From: Ruminococcus sp. UBA946
GTDB lineage: Bacteria > Bacillota > Clostridia > Oscillospirales > Ruminococcaceae
DNA length: 8,365 nucleotides
Assembly: GCA_002293295.1 (NCBI GenBank)
Contig: DBCY01000096.1
Span: 172 to 8,536, forward strand
Direction of reading: 5' to 3'
Below, in pieces: positions 5,528 to 8,365 of the stretch (within the stretch, counting starts at the first letter, position 1; the number at the start of each line of letters is the position of its first letter). Both the position numbers and the translations under genes were made by a program. The notes under the pieces were generated by a model, which saw nothing but the letters and a program-made list of their open reading frames with translations, made no database searches and was not told where the DNA came from.

Positions 5528-7624
5528 ATGTTCGATATTAAAGAAGAGGCAAAAAAGCTTTTATCTCAAATGACGCTTGAGGAAAAGGCGTCTCAGATGC
5601 TGCACTGCTCCCCCGCAATAAAACGGCTGAATATACCGGCTTACAACTGGTGGAACGAAGCTCTCCACGGCGTGGCAAGGGCGGGGACAGCCACCGTGTT
5701 TCCGCAGGCAATCGCGCTTGCCGCCGCATTTGACACCGAAATGCTTTATAAAGCCGCCGACATTATATCAACGGAGGGCAGGGCTAAATATCATGCGTTT
5801 TCGGATTCGGGCGACAGGGATATTTACAAGGGTCTTACCTTCTGGTCGCCTAATATAAATATTTTCCGCGACCCCAGATGGGGCAGGGGACATGAAACAT
5901 ACGGCGAAGACCCTTATCTCACATCACAGATGGGTGCCGCGTTTATAAAAGGCTTACAGGGCGGCGACAGAAACAGCCTGAAAACCGCAGCATGCGCAAA
6001 ACACTTTGCCGTCCATTCGGGACCTGAATCTCAGCGCCATTCCTTCAATGCGGTTGTTGATGATTACGACCTCTGGAATACATATCTTGCCGCCTTTGAA
6101 ACAGCGGTCACCGAAGCGGGGGTTGAAGGGGTTATGGGGGCGTACAACCGTACAAACGGGGAACCGTGCTGCGGTTCAAAAACCCTTCTGACCGATATTC
6201 TGCGCGGCAAATGGGGGTTTGACGGGTATGTGCCTTCAGACTGCTGGGCTGTAAAGGATTTCCATGAAGCGCATATGGTAACGGCGACAGCGGTTGATTC
6301 AGCCGCTTTGGCGGTATCAAACGGCTGTGACGTAAACTGCGGAACGATGTTCGGTTATGTCCTGAGCGCTGTCAGCGAGGGAAAGCTTACGGAGGAGCAA
6401 ATAGACGCCGCCGTTTTACACCTTATTACCTGCCGGATGAGACTGGGGATGCTGGGCGCGCCGGAAATCAAAAAATACGCAAATATCCCCTATGAAGCCG
6501 TTGACTGCAAAGAACATAATGAATTTAACCTTGAAGCGGCAAGGAGCGGTATAGTTCTGCTGAAAAATGACGGTACTCTTCCGCTGTCCTTTGAAAAATA
6601 CAAGACAATCGGCGTTATCGGCCCGAACGCGAACAGCAGGCGGTCGCTTGACGGCAATTATCAGGGAACGGCAAGCAGGTATATCACCACTCTTGAAGGA
6701 ATAACCCAAGCGGCGGATGAAAACGGCGCAAGAGTGATTTATTCCGAAGGCTGCCACCTTTATAAGGACAGAACGAACTGGCTTTCGCTTTCCGACGACA
6801 GAATGTCGGAAGCCGTTATAACCGCAAAGCACAGCGACATTATTATACTTTGCATGGGGCTGGACTCTGATTTGGAAGGGGAAGAGGGCGATGCAGGGAA
6901 CGAATTCTCTAGCGGGGATAAGCTTAACCTCGATTTGCCCGGCAGGCAGCAGGCGCTGCTTGAAGCCGTTAAAAAAGCCGCCGGTGAAAAGCCTGTTATT
7001 CTCGTCCTGATGTCGGGAAGCGCATTGTCGGTTACCTGGGCTGACAAGAATCTGAACGGAATTGTTCAGGCGTTTTACCCCGGTTCCCGCGGGGGAACGG
7101 CAATAGCCGATATTTTGTTCGGGAAGGTAAGCCCGAGCGGGAAGCTGCCCGTTACATTCTATAATTCGACTGAGGATTTGCCTGATTTCTGCGATTACAG
7201 CATGGAAAACCGCACCTACAGGTATTTTAAGGGCGATGTGCTTTATCCTTTCGGTTTCGGTTTAACATATTCAGAGTTTTCAGTTGATGATTTTTCATTA
7301 AGCGGCGATAAAAAAGCCGTATCCGTTACCGTTACGAACAAAGGCAGCATCAGTGCGTCCGAAGTTATTCAGATTTACGCTGAAAACTCCGAACTGAAGG
7401 AACTGCGAAGCCTGGTAGGATTCAGTAAAGTGAGGCTTTCGGCAGGCGAAACCTCGGCTATAATAATACCGTTGAGTAAAAACGCTTTTTCAAGGTATGA
7501 TAAAAACGGAGACTTGATAATTATAAACGGGACATATAAGCTTTCTGCCGGCTTTTGCCAGCCTGACGACAGAAGCGTCGGGCTTTACGGGGTAAAACCA
7601 CTTGAAATAACAGTATCCCTGTAA
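5528..7624 (+). CDS. Glycoside hydrolase family 3 beta-xylosidase/beta-glucosidase
   Basis: A 698-aa GH3 enzyme that removes terminal beta-linked sugars from oligosaccharides or glycosides by a retaining mechanism. Domain order is complete: a TIM-barrel (about 10-310), an alpha/beta sandwich (about 335-580) and a C-terminal fibronectin-III-like domain (about 595-695). Substrate-site motifs are WWNEALHGVARAGTATVFPQ (41-60), SPNINIFRDPRWGRGHETYG (107-126) and KHFAVHSGPE (158-167). The nucleophile is Asp238 in GYVPSDCWAV; the general acid/base is probably a glutamate in EGEEGD (450-455). The WWNEALHGVAR block and acid/base loop resemble clostridial Xyl3A-type enzymes, favouring beta-xylosidase, but beta-glucosidase or arabinosidase activity is possible. 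No signal peptide, so it acts on imported oligosaccharides. The ATG at 5528 has AAGGAAGG 8 nt upstream, as in thiT. It is monocistronic with its own promoter. Confidence 0.93.
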   Translation: MFDIKEEAKKLLSQMTLEEKASQMLHCSPAIKRLNIPAYNWWNEALHGVARAGTATVFPQAIALAAAFDTEMLYKAADIISTEGRAKYHAFSDSGDRDIYKGLTFWSPNINIFRDPRWGRGHETYGEDPYLTSQMGAAFIKGLQGGDRNSLKTAACAKHFAVHSGPESQRHSFNAVVDDYDLWNTYLAAFETAVTEAGVEGVMGAYNRTNGEPCCGSKTLLTDILRGKWGFDGYVPSDCWAVKDFHEAHMVTATAVDSAALAVSNGCDVNCGTMFGYVLSAVSEGKLTEEQIDAAVLHLITCRMRLGMLGAPEIKKYANIPYEAVDCKEHNEFNLEAARSGIVLLKNDGTLPLSFEKYKTIGVIGPNANSRRSLDGNYQGTASRYITTLEGITQAADENGARVIYSEGCHLYKDRTNWLSLSDDRMSEAVITAKHSDIIILCMGLDSDLEGEEGDAGNEFSSGDKLNLDLPGRQQALLEAVKKAAGEKPVILVLMSGSALSVTWADKNLNGIVQAFYPGSRGGTAIADILFGKVSPSGKLPVTFYNSTEDLPDFCDYSMENRTYRYFKGDVLYPFGFGLTYSEFSVDDFSLSGDKKAVSVTVTNKGSISASEVIQIYAENSELKELRSLVGFSKVRLSAGETSAIIIPLSKNAFSRYDKNGDLIIINGTYKLSAGFCQPDDRSVGLYGVKPLEITVSL

Positions 7625-7658
7625 TATTTTCCTCCTTGGTTAAATCATAAAAAAGCTG

Positions 7659-7680
7659 CGGGGATTTTTCGGGGATATAA
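7659..7680. repeat. Tandem direct repeat, CGGGGAT with 11-bp period
   Basis: CGGGGAT occurs at 7659-7665 and 7670-7676, an 11-bp period (about one helical turn). It lies about 40 bp left of the tRNA/tmRNA 3'-end remnant. Paired with a similar 11-bp-period repeat at 7860-7881 on the other side, it might mark protein-binding sites of a recombination locus, but the two repeat sequences differ. Chance cannot be excluded. Confidence 0.3.
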
Positions 7681-7684
7681 AAAT

Positions 7685-7708
7685 AAACCCGCCCGAAAAG
7701 GCGGGTTT
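7685..7708. terminator. Intrinsic terminator, stronger on the minus strand
   Basis: A perfect 9-bp stem (7685-7693 with 7700-7708, AAACCCGCC/GGCGGGTTT) with loop CGAAAA. Leftward it runs into TTTATTTTTATA, a proper terminator tail for minus-strand transcription; rightward only TTT follows. Its place 10 nt beyond the CCA of the tRNA-like remnant suggests it was the original terminator of that RNA gene. It may also end the GH3 transcript, 60 nt after the stop. Confidence 0.75.
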
Positions 7709-7717
7709 AAGGCTGTT

Positions 7718-7738
7718 TGGTGGAGATGACGGGAATCG
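7718..7738 (-). other. 3'-end remnant of a tRNA or tmRNA gene, probable att-site scar
   Basis: The minus strand reads CGATTCCCGTCATCTCCACCA, which fits the end of a tRNA-like molecule position by position: the end of a T-loop (CGATT), T-stem 3' strand (CCCGT), acceptor 3' strand (CATCTCC), discriminator A and encoded CCA. The matching 5' T-stem (ACGGG) and the rest of the molecule are absent; beyond 7738 the sequence is unrelated AT-rich DNA. U70 and A73 fit an alanine-type acceptor with G3-U70, as in tmRNA or tRNA-Ala, but this is only suggestive. A 3' fragment followed by a terminator is what site-specific integration into a tRNA or tmRNA gene leaves at the distal junction. Confidence 0.65.
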
Positions 7739-7769
7739 GTTATATCTTATTTTAGTTAATATAAAATAA

Positions 7770-7794
7770 TTTAAGTTCCTTAAAAAGGCTTAAA
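7770..7794. repeat. Imperfect hairpin in the AT-rich gap
   Basis: TTTAAG (7770-7775) pairs with CTTAAA (7789-7794) and CCTT (7778-7781) with AAGG (7785-7788), with a 2-nt bulge and a 3-nt loop. It is not followed by a T tract. No gene is visible in 7739-7941, which is strongly AT-rich. Confidence 0.3.
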
Positions 7795-7859
7795 TACGCT
7801 ATTTAACATCAATATCCATATTTTATATGATGTAATCTTTTTTATAAAAATAGAATAAT

Positions 7860-7881
7860 CGTGTAAGAAACGTGTAAGGAT
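7860..7881. repeat. Tandem direct repeat, CGTGTAAG with 11-bp period
   Basis: CGTGTAAG occurs at 7860-7867 and 7871-7878, spaced exactly 11 bp. Its closeness to the probable attachment-site scar suggests arm-type integrase or excisionase binding sites, but no integrase gene is in the window to support that. Confidence 0.35.
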
Positions 7882-7941
7882 ATAACAAAATAGTTTTATC
7901 ATTATATGATTTTCAAACAACCAATTACAGCTTAGGTCTAC

Positions 7942-8365
7942 TTATTTCCCGCCTTTGAAAAAGTAACCGCAGACTACAAAATCATCGTCAAGCAAAGCCT
8001 TCATCTTGACCCAGTCTTTTGTCCGTTTGCCGAAATAATATTTGCTGTCCCTGCGTTTAGCTACAATACCCTCTAACCCCTGACGCTTTGCTAGGTTAAA
8101 GAAATCTACACCGTTTGATTCTATATGACGGGATAAAGCCATTCGGGGCGTTTCGCTTACCGTATCAAAAAGTAATTTCTTGCGTTCCATGAGCGGTAAA
8201 TCTATAATCTCCTTATTATCGCAATATACAATATCAAAAACGGTAAAGCAAGCGGGAAGCTTTTTTGCCGCTATTTCTATTTTTAATGACTTCCTTGCTA
8301 AGTTAGCTGACAATAAACATAATCCCGATGCATTGAATCTTATCATGAGTATGCCGCAGTTCGAG
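7942..8365 (-). pseudogene. ATP-dependent DNA ligase fragment (truncated)
   Basis: The frame is open from the right edge to a stop at 7942. Counting from the ATG at 8346, residues about 22-129 match the nucleotidyltransferase core of small clostridial ATP-dependent (LigD-like) DNA ligases: FTVFDIVY (34-41, motif III/IIIa), LPLMERKKLLF (50-60), EGIVAKR (92-98, motif IV), KDWVKMK (110-116, motif V) and DDDFVVCGY (120-128). The protein stops six residues later, where relatives enter the OB-fold, so that domain is missing; no other frame continues it. Motif I (KxDG, the adenylated lysine) would lie further right. Upstream of residue 22 the expected DFFxxQRR-type segment is not found in any frame, suggesting a second break near 8290-8305. 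A functional ligase is unlikely, though sequence beyond the window is needed to settle the 5' end. Confidence 0.7.

Noticed and set aside
6416..6832. 138-codon open frame on the minus strand inside the GH3 gene.
   Set aside because: Antisense shadow of a well-supported glycosidase coding sequence, with no recognisable protein features.
7718..7800. A complete tRNA gene on the minus strand.
   Set aside because: Only the last 21 nt fit. The T-stem 5' strand, anticodon arm, D arm and acceptor 5' strand cannot be found in the following AT-rich sequence.
8189..8365. Plus-strand open frame of 59 codons running off the right edge, with protein-like composition near its end (NPDALNLIMSMPQFE).
   Set aside because: It lies antisense to the well-conserved ligase core for much of its length and I recognise no family. 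If the ligase is broken near 8300, the last 60 bases could belong to another gene, but the window is too short to support a call.

Overview
The window looks like a fragment of a low-to-mid GC Firmicutes (Clostridia) chromosome, most likely a gut or rumen Oscillospirales/Lachnospirales-type anaerobe. Reasons: strong purine-rich Shine-Dalgarno sites (AAGGAAGG, AAGGGGG), near-perfect SigA promoters (TTGACA/TATAAT), intrinsic terminators after most units, a ThiT-type ECF substrate-binding subunit, a clostridial GH3 beta-xylosidase/beta-glucosidase, and a lipoprotein with a solute-binding-protein-like C terminus. The genus cannot be fixed from sequence reading alone.

Layout. 1-41: a strong intrinsic terminator reading rightward; it ends an unseen upstream transcript or is the attenuator of a leader that begins outside the window. 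148-717 (+): thiT, thiamine uptake, with a structured leader and a compound inverted repeat after it. 877-1743 (-): DUF2268-type zinc peptidase, convergent with thiT. 1744-1998: AT-rich gap holding a nested inverted-repeat element. 1999-3555 (-): sodium:solute symporter with a perfect consensus promoter at 3675-3703. 3748-5244 (-): lipoprotein with a propeller-like N-terminal region and what looks like an internally deleted solute-binding domain; its terminator overlaps the symporter promoter. 5245-5527: AT-rich divergent intergenic region with the GH3 promoter. 5528-7624 (+): GH3 glycosidase without a signal peptide, hence cytoplasmic. 7625-7941: a terminator, a 21-nt 3'-end remnant of a tRNA or tmRNA (probable attachment-site scar) and short direct repeats. 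7942-8365 (-): the middle of an ATP-dependent DNA ligase, apparently broken at the C-terminal side and possibly at the N-terminal side.

How it fits together. The genes do not form one operon; most have their own promoter or terminator. The symporter, lipoprotein and GH3 enzyme suggest carbohydrate or small-solute uptake and breakdown, but no ABC permease is present and no substrate can be assigned to the symporter. The right end (tRNA/tmRNA 3' scar plus terminator plus truncated ligase) looks like the distal junction of an integrative element or the scar of one. I see no CRISPR array, transposase, toxin-antitoxin pair or recognisable novel defence system. The most noteworthy points are the terminator/promoter overlap, the gutted solute-binding domain, the att-like scar and the ligase remnant.
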